From Leptobrachium leishanense (taxonomy: Eukaryota; Chordata; Amphibia; Anura; Megophryidae): a DNA stretch of 64,000 bases. The number at the start of each line of letters is the position of its first letter. Position 1 is the stretch's first letter. Below, piece after piece: positions 10,602-23,158 of the stretch. The stretch lies in the NCBI GenBank assembly GCA_009667805.1, contig CM019067.1, positions 243,757,721-243,821,720 on the forward strand, written 5' to 3'. Both the position numbers and the translations under genes were made by a program. The notes under the pieces are model-generated. The model worked only from the letters and a program-made list of their open reading frames with translations, had not been told where the DNA came from and did no database searches.

Positions 10602-11050
10602 ACCTGAAATAGTTTAAAGTTAAAGTTAACTGCAATAACGACAAGATAAATTGAATAGGAAAAACAGGTGGTTTTTCATGTCCCTCCCTTACCCAGGGGT
10701 GGGGACAGAGCCTTGGAATTACTTAAACGAGAATCCTTTTGGATTTTCACGCTTGATACTATTAACCCGAAAGGTTTAAATGAACAGAATAATTTATACT
10801 GTTATCTAAGTCCCCGTTAGGTCTAATCTGTTCTCCAGTCTTGTTTTTAACATTCTATATCAATTCAATGTTTACCATAGGTTTGTTGCATTATTCGTTA
10901 TCTTGCTATATCTGGCATATGATACATTACCTACTGCTGATACTGTATTAGCTCATTACCTTGATAGTGTGCTTTGGAACTTTGTTTTGTTTGTAAACAT
11001 TGCTTTTTTCTGATATAGGGCTTGATTTGTACACATGGGAAGCACTGAAC

Positions 11051-12333
11051 TTAACCCCTTAACGCCGCAGGACGTACATTTACGCCCTGCATTAGGCGGG
11101 CTTTGACGCCGCAGGACGTAAATGTACGTCCTCGGCGTTTACAACCCCCCTGCCTTAATACTTACCTCCTCCGGTCGCTCCCACGCTGCTCTGACTCCCG
11201 CGGAGTCAGATCAGTGTGATCCCTCCTCTGGCGCAGTGACGTCATCGCGCCGGTGGCGCGATGACGTCAGTTTCAGGCGTCCCCCCCCGCCGGAGCAGGG
11301 GAAGCGCCTGAAGGGGAGGGGGGGATCCTTTGGATCCCTCATTCTCCCCATCGCCGGGGACCAGGCGGCTGTGGCCAGCATCGCTGGAAGGGTCACAGCC
11401 TGACCTTTCCAGCGATGTATGGGGGTTAACCCCTTAGTTGCCAGGTCGCGACCGGGCACTAATTTGTGCCCGATCGCGGCCTATTTCCGGTGGGGGCCGC
11501 CATCTTGGATGGCAGCCCCCACCTCTGGATCCCCCCCCGGTCAACTGACTCATCGCGCCATGCGCGATGATGTCAGTTAACCGGGGAACCCCCTAGCTGC
11601 AAAGGGATTTCCCATGGAAATCCCTTAGAGGAGATAGGGGGGGTTCTTTGAACCCCTTTATCTCCTGATCGGTGGCAGCTAGGGGGTCATGTCTGATATT
11701 GCTGGAAAGGCCAGAGCATGGCCTTTCCAGTGATATCAAACATGACCATGTTATAAGTAAAATAAAAGTGTAAAAAAAGTAAAAATAAATAATAAAAAAA
11801 TAATAAATTAGATAATAAAATATAATAAATATAATAATAAAAAAAAATTTTTTTTTTTTTAATGCAGCACTATTGTTCACATTTCAATTATAATGTGAAC
11901 AATGATGCTTCACCAATGATTTTTTTTTGGTGGGATTTAGCTAAAATCACGTAATTTCCCCCCACCCAAAAAAAAAAGAAAAAAAAAAAAAGGGTTCCCA
12001 AGTCTACCCCATAGAATATGACCGCAAAGGATCGGATAATAAAATGTGAAAAAAAAACACTTTATACACTGTGGATGATTGAAATTTTATTGAAAATTCA
12101 CATTTTTTTAATTTTTTGTTATAGCATTCTGGCAGTACATGACTTTTATATATAATTATGATATATTATTAATCTTCCGAGTCTGCCGGAAAGAACGATA
12201 TATAATTTGTCTGTGTGGTATAATAATATGTGACTTAAAACCGCGTTTAAACATGATGAGCAAAAACTTCAGCAAACTTCACTTCCAAAAGAGCGCCGAA
12301 GTTGTAAAATTACTCCCGTCCTTAAGGGGTTAA
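11051..12333. mobile_element. Non-autonomous piggyBac-type element
   Basis: TTAACCCCTTAA at the left and TTAAGGGGTTAA at the right, with TTAA target copies at 11051-11054 and 12330-12333. The Penelope-like sequence resumes on both sides (actgaacTTAA / TTAAttggtttggtgc). The interior has several CG-rich stem-loops (for example catcgcgccggtggcgcgatg near 11244), a pair of gatatt/aatatc arms around gccagagcatggcc (11690-11745), and an A/T-only stretch. No transposase. Internal motifs such as aaacatgatgagcaaaa are shared with the elements at 25.6 and 53.1 kb. Confidence 0.9.
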
Positions 12334-12429
12334 TTGGTTTGGTGCTCCTCCGATTTCTCACCTGTGGATGATTAACTACTCATCTCTTTGTGTATTTAAC
12401 GATGTGCGTCTTTTCCTTTTTTATACATC

Positions 12430-12459
12430 CTGATGAAAGTCCTGCTGGACTGAAACGTC
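12430..12459 (+). ncRNA. Hammerhead ribozyme core (Penelope-like, right arm)
   Basis: Plus-strand twin of the motif at 8999-9028: CTGATGA 12430-12436, stem II AGTCC/GGACT 12438-12451, GAAA 12452-12455, CGTC 12456-12459. All core bases match the consensus. The two copies are on opposite strands because the arms are inverted. Confidence 0.8.
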
Positions 12460-12525
12460 GATTATTTCTTGAATAAACATTTTTTATTCCATACTTGAAG
12501 ACTCCGTGTGCGGAATTTCTGGAGG

Positions 12526-12551
12526 AATATATATATATATATATATATATA
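12526..12551. repeat. (AT)n microsatellite at element edge
   Basis: Pure AT repeat abutting the Penelope-like right arm. A matching TA run abuts the left arm at 8840-8855, so the element probably entered a TA-rich target. Confidence 0.85.
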
Positions 12552-13717
12552 ACACTAGAGTAACATGAGCAAAACACTGCAAAACAGCCATGTACTGAAG
12601 TCAATGCAAGTTATAGTTCTCATCTTTTTTTACTTGCCTGAAAAAAAATCAAGTGGTTATAGTTATGGGACCACTCACATATCTAGACATTGGATCACAA
12701 CATGCTTAATAAAGAACAATTTTAATGAAGATTTGAGCATGTTGTATAAATATATTCCCATATGGTGTATGATCATTTTCCTCCATGAAATCTGCTGTAA
12801 GGATTAAAAGAACCAGACACAGTTACAGTATCAATTTAATTACAAAAAATCCAGAAATACTTCATATTGCATGAACTTGCCGGTGCTCTTGTAATCCCTG
12901 GTGCTTGCAGCGTGCATATTTGACAAATGAAACCCGTGAGTCTCTTTAAACTGAAATTTACCTTTTTCTAGGACCAGCTGTATTGAAGTAGGAATTTCAA
13001 TTCTTCTGAGATGGAACTCGCTCTACGAGAGGTGGAACTAAGGTTGAGGTGAAGGTTCTGCTTTCAATTCCAAAGTAGCAAGCAGGAAGAAATTAACTAT
13101 ATCAAGTTCTATACAAATTTAAAAATGGAGGCAGGTTCCATAAGAGGACTGGCATTTGTGACTGTTAATTCTGAGGCAGCGTCACAGCTTCCATATATTT
13201 AGAAACCTCCATGTGTGAATATAAGGTTTTAGATTTGCCCTTGTGGATGCAGTGTTTATTCATGTAAGGTGCATGTGTGTGGCTTATTTGTATGTATACA
13301 AATATATATGCAGACTTGGCAAACGATAATGATAAAGTATATGTAACGTGGGGGGCCCTGTGCCCACATGCAGACTGCTCCCCTCGCTGTCAGTATCCCA
13401 CAGGAGTACAGCTTCTGGCCCAGAACGCAATGAAACACAGCAGATCCTTGCAGGTTGAAGCCCAACCAGAGACTGCGTTTATTTTACATTTTACAACTGG
13501 TTAAAACACACACACAGGACAGGGGAAGGTACAGAAACAATGGAAACACGCCCATCATAGAAACAAAGGTTTAGAAGTCAGATAACAATGATCTGGCTGA
13601 AGCTTGTTGTTGGGGTGGGAGGGGTGATCCAAGCATGGAAAAACAAAGGAAAACCAGCAGTATCAAACCAAAAAAAAATGATGATTTTAAGCATGATCCT
13701 AATTGAGCTAAGACATA
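12552..13717. other. No recognised feature
   Basis: AT-rich, with no domain or paired termini seen. The part 13340-13570 (acacacacacaggacagggg and neighbours) has a retroelement-like flavour but no boundaries I can defend. Confidence 0.4.
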
Positions 13718-14514
13718 AGGGGTTATTCAAAGATTGCCATATTTGCCACCAAATTGCACCAAACGGTTAATTTCCACGTATGGTGCTATTTTGTGTCAAA
13801 TCGAATATTCAGAAAACTTGCAATTTGCCAAATATTGGCGAATTGCCGGCAAATACAGTGCAATTTGGCGGCAGTTAAATTTCCCATAAACAAGTTATGG
13901 TTAATCTTTTCAAAGATTTTCAAAGATTTCGGTGCTTTCGTTCGACGGGTTTAAACAGGCAAATCCAATAGGTTTCAATGTAAAAGAAATTCACAGTTTT
14001 TAATTAAATTTTTAGTCAACTGTTTATTCGTTTCATTTGCAGCAAAAAGTATTTTTATTAATTTATCTTTTTAGAATTTTTTAGGCATCGGCGAAATCTT
14101 TGATTCCAATGTTTTTTAAACAGCAATTTTTTTCATCCTGTAGCAGACCTTTTTTATTTTTATTCACAGGGCCTTATATAGTATTTCCATGCATTTTCAT
14201 GTACTAGTATTACTTTAAACACCTTTTAAAAATTGCTGTTTTTTTTTTTTACCCTTTTTAGGCAGCTGTTTGCGGCTACTTTCGGCGGTTTATCGAATGC
14301 GTTTGGTGATTTCCCGATGGCATTCGGCGGTTTATTGGATGTGTTCGGTGGGTTTATTGGCAAAGTTTGGCGGAACCATTCTACGCACTTCAGGGAGCCT
14401 GCGGTGAATGCTGAATTCACCGCAGGGTTTGTGAATTGAGCTCGCCGAAGTGCGCTGATCGAAAGAGAACCAACATTTTTCTCTTTGCTGTTTGAATATC
14501 CCCTATACTTGGAA
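13718..14514. mobile_element. MITE with AGGGGTTATTC termini
   Basis: Ends AGGGGTTATTC and GAATATCCCCT are inverted repeats with ATA on both outer sides (13715-13717, 14515-14517). It is related in layout and internal words (gcgaattgccgg, ttcggcggttta, tgaattcaccgcaggg) to the CAGGGTTATCC family at 16.8, 24.4 and 28.3 kb. No coding capacity. Confidence 0.75.
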
Positions 14515-14556
14515 TATGGAACCCCTAGCTTTAGTTTTTGTGCTCAGAATATATGT

Positions 14557-15120
14557 TTAACCCCTTCACTGCTGAGCCATTTCACCCCTGTGTGCTGAGC
14601 TCATTTTGAGCGTTTTGTGCTAATCAAGTTTAAATGGGATTTTAAGTCATGTTTTATTGAAGGACACAGATAAATTATATATCATTATTTTCAGCAGACA
14701 CAGTAGATGCATAATATATCATTATTATATGTAAACATCATGTCCTGTCAGAATGCTATAACAAAACAATTAATTTTTTTTTAATCATTTACAGATTCTA
14801 TTTTATTTTAATTTTTACATTTTATCATCCAAAACTTTGTGGTTATATATTCTATAGGGTGTTAAAAAAATAGAAATGGGAACCTGTTACTGCATTTTTC
14901 TGAGAAAATTTGAAGTTTTTACTAAAACTGAAAAAAATCCAAAATTTTTCACTTGTATTCAGGTGCATTGTGTTTAATTAATAATATGACTATGTATAAA
15001 ACACCTAACTTGCTTGCAGCATGGGAAATGAGACAGTGAGTAATGGCAGTGGTATTGCTCATTTTGTACGTGACAAATGGACATTGCCATTGCTTTGGCA
15101 CAAAGAATAAATAATGTAAA
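14557..15120. mobile_element. Old piggyBac-type element, left part
   Basis: TTAACCCCTTCACTGCTGAG at 14557 matches the termini at 25493, 36135 and 53056. The following 550 bp aligns by eye with 25493-25564 plus 26811-27170 and with 29500-29590 (ctttgtggttatatattctat, gtgagtaatggcagtgg). The right terminus was not found. Confidence 0.7.
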
Positions 15121-16826
15121 AAATAAAGAAATATTTTATGTAGGTTCGTGTGTTTGTGTGTTTTTTACCTAACATTTTGTCAGAGCAGTTCAGATATGAA
15201 ATTTCTATATTTAGCAGGACTGTTTAAATTTGGGGCCAGGAATTGCTTCACACAGGCAATTTGTCTGTGTGGCTAAAATGTTACAAGCTAAGTTCGTTGT
15301 CTTTACGCAAACAAGGGAAGAACGCTCCATTGTTCAGAAACTGTCCTAATTAATTCTGTCTGTAAAAAAGAATTGATATGGTAAAACCGCATTGCTTTGA
15401 TGTAAAGGAACAATGGGCAGCCGAGTTTAACCTAGTGTGTATATTCCAGGGCATTGTGTTTATTTGGTAAAATCTAAACTCTGAAACCATGTAACCCTTG
15501 GACAATGGGTTTCCCAACCTGTAGAATAAAAAAAAACAGAAAAGGTTAAATGACCTGAACAACCAGTTTGTAATGCTATAATACAGCACTGTTATGATCT
15601 CTAACACTATATGTTATTTGAATATTTAATTTATGAGGTCAGTTATAATAGATAATCTTGGTATCTCATAAAAGATAGAGGCCATACCACATTTAATTGA
15701 TTATTACATAACAAATGTCTTGTGTATTAACATTTATAAAACAGATTAAGTCTGTTAATTATGAATGAATTTTAAGGAATATATCACGAATGAATGAATG
15801 CATACATGCCGTGGCAAAGTATGCCAGTTATTCAACAATAGAAATAATATTGATATTGTTAAATAAATCTATGGAGTCCCGGGATATAGGATAACATGCC
15901 CCCCAAACCATTAAAAGATTGGCCACATAAATAAATTAATTCCTGTAGAAGGTTGATGGTTGATCTGAGAGCGCCATCTGCTGGCCAGGTAATATAACAC
16001 CTGGACAGACCCCTGGAGTTAATGAATATATATATCCTCCAATCAAATGAGGCCACATAGTGATGGGCTAGAGCTAAAACTGGGCAGGAAACCACTATAT
16101 AGAGGGGGTACTCAAGAAAAAAAAGGAAAAGAGACCCTGAAAGAAAGCTTGGGGAGAGACCCGAGGGACGCTTGGAGGGGAGAAAGGGCAGATACCATCA
16201 GCCACTCCAATAAGACGCGACCACACCCTAATCTTACACCATTCCATCTTCACTACCAGATGGTAAAGTATAACTGAATAACTTGATATCTATTTCCTAA
16301 TTGCATAGTCCTTACTTTAGATGTCCATCACAATTTAAAGGAATATAAATTAATTATTTTGCTGTTGAAGCCTAAACAGTAGAATAGTATCAGCCTTTCC
16401 GCTCTACTGCAGACGAGCGCTAAAGGAGAAACTATTACGGCTGCCTACTTGCGCCATAATTTAGTGAAATTATTTATATTCCAAGAATACTGGATGTGGA
16501 CATCTAAAGACCAATTGTGTACCCATAGTACATAGTACATAGTACACTGGAACCGTGAAATAGTTTTTATATATCAAGTGCCATCAGCCCCATTAGTAAA
16601 AGGAACATAACTCCTTCCATATATATCTTGCAGCCCCTTTTGATCGAATGCATGTAAGTCAATAGGACGCTTTGGGTTAACGTATATTGAATGAAGTGCT
16701 GTGATTGATCTGTGGAAGAGATAGGTAGACTATCGAGTGTGTTATGTATCTCCCTGAAGGAAGTTGCATTTAGTGAATAGGTCCCCACAATAATAAATTG
16801 TGCCGCAGGTGATGCCCAGTAACTAA
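15121..16826. other. No gene; contains one CTCF core
   Basis: Mostly AT-rich single-copy-looking DNA. The segment 15950-16270 is more GC-rich and may be a decayed regulatory region or LTR. A perfect CTCF core lies at 15971-15984, listed separately. No domain was seen. Confidence 0.4.
15971..15984 (-). promoter_or_regulatory. Perfect CTCF core consensus match
   Basis: The minus strand reads CCAGCAGATGGCGC, which fits the vertebrate CTCF core CCASYAGRKGGCRS at all 14 positions. It is a motif match only; binding depends on chromatin and on flanking bases. Confidence 0.55.
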
Positions 16827-17739
16827 CAGGGTTATCCAAAGAGATCCGAATTGCTTGAGAAAGGTAACCGAACACTGAAAATCAGCTTCGGTTACCTTTC
16901 CTGGCCATTCGGCTATCCAGAGAGCAGGCAATTCGCCAAATCCTGGCGAATTGCCTGCACATACAGTGCCTGTTCGGTGCCTGTTCGAGGGCAGAGAAAT
17001 CCCCATGAAAAGCACTGCTTCGGCTATTCAGAGAACGAAAACCAGCAGTGAAAGGTTCCCAAAATGCCCTGCCATTCGGGGATTTAATTCGGCAAATTAA
17101 TTCAGGAGAATATCATAGGCTTCAATGTTAAAAATATTCCTGTTTTAATTCAATATCTAATAAACCATTCATTATAAAATTCTGCAGTAAAGAGTCTCTT
17201 TACTTACAGATTTTTTAGGATACTTTAAGCATTTTTCTTAATTTTTTTTTTTTAAAAATCCGATTTTTTTTTTTTTTTAAAGTTTACTTATTTTTTCTGT
17301 AACAGCCCTTTTTATTATCATTCCCTGGACCTCCTGTGTAAATTTCAGACATTTTCGCTCAGTAGTTTCTTTGCAAACAGTGTTTCATTTTCACAGATTC
17401 ACACAAACTATTTTGCTAATTTATTCACCTCCCTCGTCTGCGGTCTCAGCTGCTTCGGCTGCTTCGGCTGTGCGATCGGCTCCTGCTCGGGCTTTTTCCG
17501 TGGTTTTCGGCAGGTTAATCCAGATGTTTCTGGGGGCCTTCGGCGTGCATTCGGTGGGTTTTGTGGTTAGTTTTCGTCGGTTTTGCGGCAGCTTTTCCCT
17601 GCAATTCGGGGACCCTGTGGTGTTTGCTGAATACACCGCAGGGTCACCGAAATGGGATCGGCAAAAGGAACCGAATTGAAGAGAACGAAAAGTCACCAAA
17701 TGTGTGCGGTGACTTTTCGAATCTCTTTGAATAACCATG
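16827..17739. mobile_element. MITE, CAGGGTTATCC family, copy 1
   Basis: Begins CAGGGTTATCCAAAGAGATC and ends TCTCTTTGAATAACCATG; TAA flanks both sides (16824-16826, 17740-17742). A 5' subterminal hairpin pairs gaaaggtaaccgaacactg with its complement. The 913-bp body is strongly similar to copies at 24411 and 28266. The 3-bp TSD suggests PIF/Harbinger mobilisation. No credible gene; the 102-codon frame 17371-17679 is compositional. Confidence 0.85.
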
Positions 17740-17742
17740 TAA

Positions 17743-18189
17743 GTGTTTTTTTCAGTCAGGTTGAGGATTGGTTTATAATGGGAAAGGTTTAAGTGAATAG
17801 AATGAAACTTGGTGTTTAAGAACTGAGGCTTGTATATCGGTGGTGCGGTCTATAAACCTAAAATATTTGTCCATTAGATTATTGCATGTCGCAGTATCGC
17901 TACTAATCACGATCTATAATTACTTTTGAAATTGCATCTTGCTAATCTGTTGATAACATATGATTGTATGAAGCTTGACGTGTGAATAAATTTTGGTTTG
18001 AATTGTTTTACCGTTACGCAGTCTCATATCATCTTTATTGATTTTATTGTGTCTAAAAATATCTAGATAGCATCAAAAGAACTCGTGATAACGCGCCATA
18101 TATTTGTTAAGACGTATATTCATTGATTGGTTATTAATCCTGATCTTAAGGGTAATACCAAATTATACCACTGGTATTGGAGGCACTGT

Positions 18190-18228
<39 letters not shown>

Positions 18229-19387
18229 AAAATAAGAAAAATACAAGTCATAATTAATATATCCCTGACCTTTTAATGGAGTCAAAAATCTCACAATGTC
18301 ATATGGTCATGTTTGGTATCTATAGAAAGACAAAACTCTGACCTGTCCAATGATACCTAATATGACTTTGTGGGGTGTAAAGAATGGAAATGCAGGGGTC
18401 CAAAGACCCCCCCATTCTCCTCAAAGCAGACCAGCAGCTTATGTTTTAGATAGACCAATGCGTAATAATGCTTTGCTCCATCAACTCCACATATAGCCAC
18501 ATTCATCAGAACGCTGTGTCTCTTGAGATGGACTCACTGTACACTTCGTCCTCTTCACCCTTATCTGGTGGATTGGTAGACCTGAAAATTTCCTCTGAGA
18601 CACAAAGGGGTTCTATTTTTCATGAATATGTTTCCATTTCGGACGTTTTCCTTCTAACGCCATGAGCTTTTCACCTCATATTGCTTTATTTGCTGTTTTT
18701 TTTTCTTTTGACTTTTTCTTGTATACTATCTTTGTGCAATATTTTGTTTTCTGTATATTGCAATAAACTTTGAATTATAAAAAAAATAGAATCTGAACAC
18801 AATAAATGCATACCCCAGTGTCCCTCCACTTGTGCATGGTCACACTTGACTCCTATGGACTCCAGGATACATTACCAGTAGTGGCACTCGGTGCTGCTGC
18901 CGGTATTGATCAACGACTCCAAAAATACTAATAAAGTCTCTCAGACTGAATACAGCTATTAATAGCGAGTCACTAATGGATACCAGCTTTCGTACTACTT
19001 ATCCATTAGTGAGACACTATTATTGGTTGGGTCGGTATCATGGAACCAGATTCCTTATTTGTTTTCCCCCTATGCTTTTACTAAGAGTGGATTTTTCCAC
19101 TCTCCCTGTCTAACCTACATAGTTAGATTGGTCCAGCCCCATTTCCTGTTTCAGCTAATTGCCAATCCCTCAGTATAACCATAGAGGCAGTGTGAATGCA
19201 TCTGTCTACACTAGGTAATTGCATTCTGTTTTACCTTCCTTCCATACCAAAGCACACCAGAGAAGCCCTCTCTTCCTACAAGACACCTTTTATTTTTTTC
19301 CCAATAAAGTGAAGAAAATATAAAGGACTTTGTGTGCTTTAAAAGGAGATTAGTTAAGCTATCTGACTTCAATCATACCCTGCATGC
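17743..19387. other. Mixed: (TA)n, old piggyBac piece, polyadenylated tail
   Basis: A (TA)n run lies at 18196-18226. Segment 18230-18440 (gtcatgtttggtatctatag, ctctgacctgtccaatgata) matches the internal repeats of the old piggyBac-type element at 29.5-30.3 kb. Near 18762-18788 an aataaactttgaattat followed by an A run looks like the 3' end of a retrocopy or LINE, plus strand; no source gene is recognised upstream. Confidence 0.45.
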
Positions 19388-20159
19388 GACATTCACTTCT
19401 TTCCAACAATTAATAATCTTTATTCGAAATTTAACACATATTACAAGAACAATTGGTTAAAAACCCATTAATATGTATCATTGAATGCAAACTGGCAACA
19501 ATTATGTGATTAACCATTTAGGTCACCCATTCCATCAATTATTTAATGGACCAAATGTCAATATCAATCCTAATAACATACTATATCAGCATGAAGGAAC
19601 TGAACAATTGGACCCAAGGAGATTATAATTTTAATTTACTAAGTGAGGGGTTATCATCAGAAATGTTATTTAGACCATTATGATATTACAATTCTGGTTT
19701 ATCACCATAATTTAGTGGTCACCCAGGGTTAAGCATTTATCTACCATACATTGCGGGTTAATTTCATTACTAAAAATACAAGCAGATTTATAAGTACCAC
19801 TCCAATTAATGATCTAACAATTGTACTTAAAGATCATCATGGTACTACATACATATACAATTTGGTGTATCGAGGAGGAGACATTTATACCAGGGGTTTT
19901 AAGATATATCTTACCACCATACACTTAAGTTATTCTCCTTCCTCAAAAGGAGAGAAAGGGAAGGGCAGCGGATTTTGAGACACCGCTATTCAATCCGACC
20001 TGCCAGGTCACCCAATTCACAACTCGATCACCAATCAATGAAGGATACATAACCACCAATTTCGGTCAGAATTCATAAAGGTCACCTGAGAAACCCATCA
20101 CAATTGGCCAATTGCTAAGACAAAAAAGGACAACAGTTAAAAAAGAGGACACCCAACGG

Positions 20160-20190
20160 GTTTCGCCTTCTATCAATACGGCTTCATCAG
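20160..20190 (-). ncRNA. Hammerhead-like motif
   Basis: Minus strand: CTGATGA, stem II GCC...GGC with inner TAT/ATA pairing, GAAA, then a CCC-GTT-GGG hairpin that could be stem III. The base after stem III is G, where the hammerhead rule wants A, C or U, and stem I pairing is weak, so it may be decayed or a different fold. Confidence 0.35.
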
Positions 20191-20390
20191 GAGTGGTCCT
20201 ACAGTAAGGTGGTCACCGTTTATATAGACTCAAAAAGAGGATTACCAAGTGTGTCCAGGCGTCTCGTAATTGCTAACCGGATTTCCGGCATTCCGTTGTA
20301 CAGTTGTGTTCAAAATTATTCAACCCCCAATGCTGTAAAGGGTTTTAGGGAATTGTGTACATTTGTAATTGTATTCAGAATGAAATCCTA

Positions 20391-20858
20391 TGTCAGGTAC
20401 AGGTACCGGGATGGCACCTGGATGGCTAGATTCTGAGCCCAGGATGCGGTGAGGCACCACTCCAGAAATATATGGGGCGTGGTGAGTTTGCAGGAACACA
20501 CATGGTGGTTTGGAGCAGAGGGGCAGGACACGTAGAGGGATTGAAAAACAGAACACAAACCAGGAAAAATGGGAACTTGAATATTCTGGATACTGCAGGG
20601 AAGGACTGGTAAACACGGTAAGTTTCAAGGTTTTCAGGGGAGCCCCAGCATACACGTCCTCTCTCTCTCTGGATACAGATAGACAATGCTGGAACAATGT
20701 GGAGAGGAGGGCAGGGCCCTTTATTTTGCAAGGTCAGGTGGTGTAGCGTTTTACTATGTGTTTTCACTTTTAACCATTTGTGTGCAGGAATCTCAGTGCT
20801 GGTTCTGAGATGAGCAAGGCTGGAAGGGGGCTGTCTGGCATGGTTCAGGAACCTGACA
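20391..20858. mobile_element. Solo LTR
   Basis: 468 bp starting TGTCAGGT and ending ACCTGACA, flanked by TCCTA on both sides (20386-20390, 20859-20863). The TG...CA ends, short terminal inversion and 5-bp TSD are diagnostic of an LTR left after recombination between two LTRs. Its first 50 bp resembles 63853 onward. Confidence 0.9.
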
Positions 20859-21123
20859 TCCTACAAGGACTTTTTAAAGAACCATATGCAACTAAAATGA
20901 CATCAATTGGTTTTGTAATACAGTAGTAAATGTTTCTTTTGTGAATTCTTCATTGACACAATTATTCAACCCCTTAAAGACTACCACTCTGAAGAACAGA
21001 GGTTCATTCAAGTGTTTTCAATCAGGTATTGAAAACACCTGTGGATGTCACGGAGCAGCAATAAAGCATAATAAGCACCAATTAGGCAGCTTTAAAATGA
21101 CTGTGATACTCAGCTCCTTCTAG

Positions 21124-22095
<972 letters not shown>

Positions 22096-23074
22096 AAGAC
22101 ACTTGTGTCAAGCTATGCTTCACGTTTAAAAGCTGTTATAACTGTAAAAGGATGTTGTACGAAGTACTAAGATTGAATGTCACTTGGGGGTTGAATAAAA
22201 CTGATAATGATGTGAGCACAGAAAAGACATTTGTGGTTATTTCATTCTAAATGTTATGTTATATTTGTCTGACCTACACATGCCTCTTTGATTTAATTGT
22301 AAGCAAGATGACTGAATGATCAAAATCAATGTCAAACTGGCCAAAACACTCAATTTCAGTGGGGGTTGAATAATTTTGAACACAACTGTATACCGTCATT
22401 TCCAGTGTGCCATCGCACTTCCGGTCACGGAAGAGACGCTATCACATTAAGTATTATATCAATATCAGTTAATTATTTGCTGGACACTGCGGTTAATTCA
22501 CCATGGAAATTGGGCCATAATTTCCCATCTCAAGTGTTCAGTTCCTTCATGCTGATATAGTATGTTATTAGGATTGATATTGACATTTGGTCCATTAAAT
22601 AATTGATGGAATGGCTGACCTAAATGGTTAATCACATAATTGTTGCCAGTTTGCTTTCATTGATACATATTAATGGGTTTTTAACCAATTGTTCTTGTAA
22701 TATGTGTTTAATTTCGAATAAAGATTATTAATTGTTGGAAATCGATTCTATACTATTAGGGTTAACCCCTTTCTCTAATAATTCCACACTTTTGCTTGTA
22801 TTCAGACATTCACTTCTTGCCTATGACTCTGGAGTTCCAGAATAGTCAGGATAGGCCCCTTGTGTTTACATACTACTAACACATACAGAACGTCATATAA
22901 CACACAAACACATCCCTGCAATCAGTCACCCATACAAGTAAACTCCCTAATTCACATTCAGTGAACTCACTCTATGTACTCACACTTGAGTACGTTCTGC
23001 AGTAACATATGTAACAGCTGACAGTTAAAAACATCACAGTTTATTCACACACAATCTCTAAGTCTCTAAGCACA

Positions 23075-23158
23075 TACACTATATTGCCAAAAGTATTCGC
23101 TCACCTGCCCAGCTCCTGATTTGGATGGGTGAGCGAATACTTTTGGCAATATAGTGTA
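23075..23158. mobile_element. 84-bp hairpin MITE of Tc1/mariner type
   Basis: Arms TACACTATATTGCCAAAAGT and its complement are perfect for about 31 bp, bounded by TA. The loop is about 22 bp. Sequence of this type is the terminal repeat of Tc1/mariner families; a diverged single end appears at about 39380-39412. Confidence 0.85.

Larger units (their letters stand above)
8856..10620 (-). mobile_element. Penelope-like element, left (minus) arm of an inverted pair
   Basis: 5'-truncated copy with its 3' end pointing left into a TA run (8840-8855). It carries the RT C-terminus plus GIY-YIG gene (9345-10601) and a 3' region with a hammerhead motif. Its 5' break at about 10620 faces the 5' break of a plus-strand copy starting near 10679, separated by about 60 bp of unassigned DNA. 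The two arms are nearly identical over the shared region, consistent with a single insertion event. Confidence 0.85.
10679..12525 (+). mobile_element. Penelope-like element, right (plus) arm of the inverted pair
   Basis: Starts with the last 46 or so codons of the GIY-YIG protein (tccctcccttacccagg..., stop near 10819), then the same 3' non-coding region as the left arm, including the hammerhead motif at 12430-12459. It ends in (AT)n. A piggyBac-type element (11051-12333) interrupts it at a TTAA. Confidence 0.85.

Noticed and set aside
18468..18788. Processed pseudogene with poly(A)
   Set aside because: A polyadenylation-like signal and A run are present, but no recognisable parent protein upstream.
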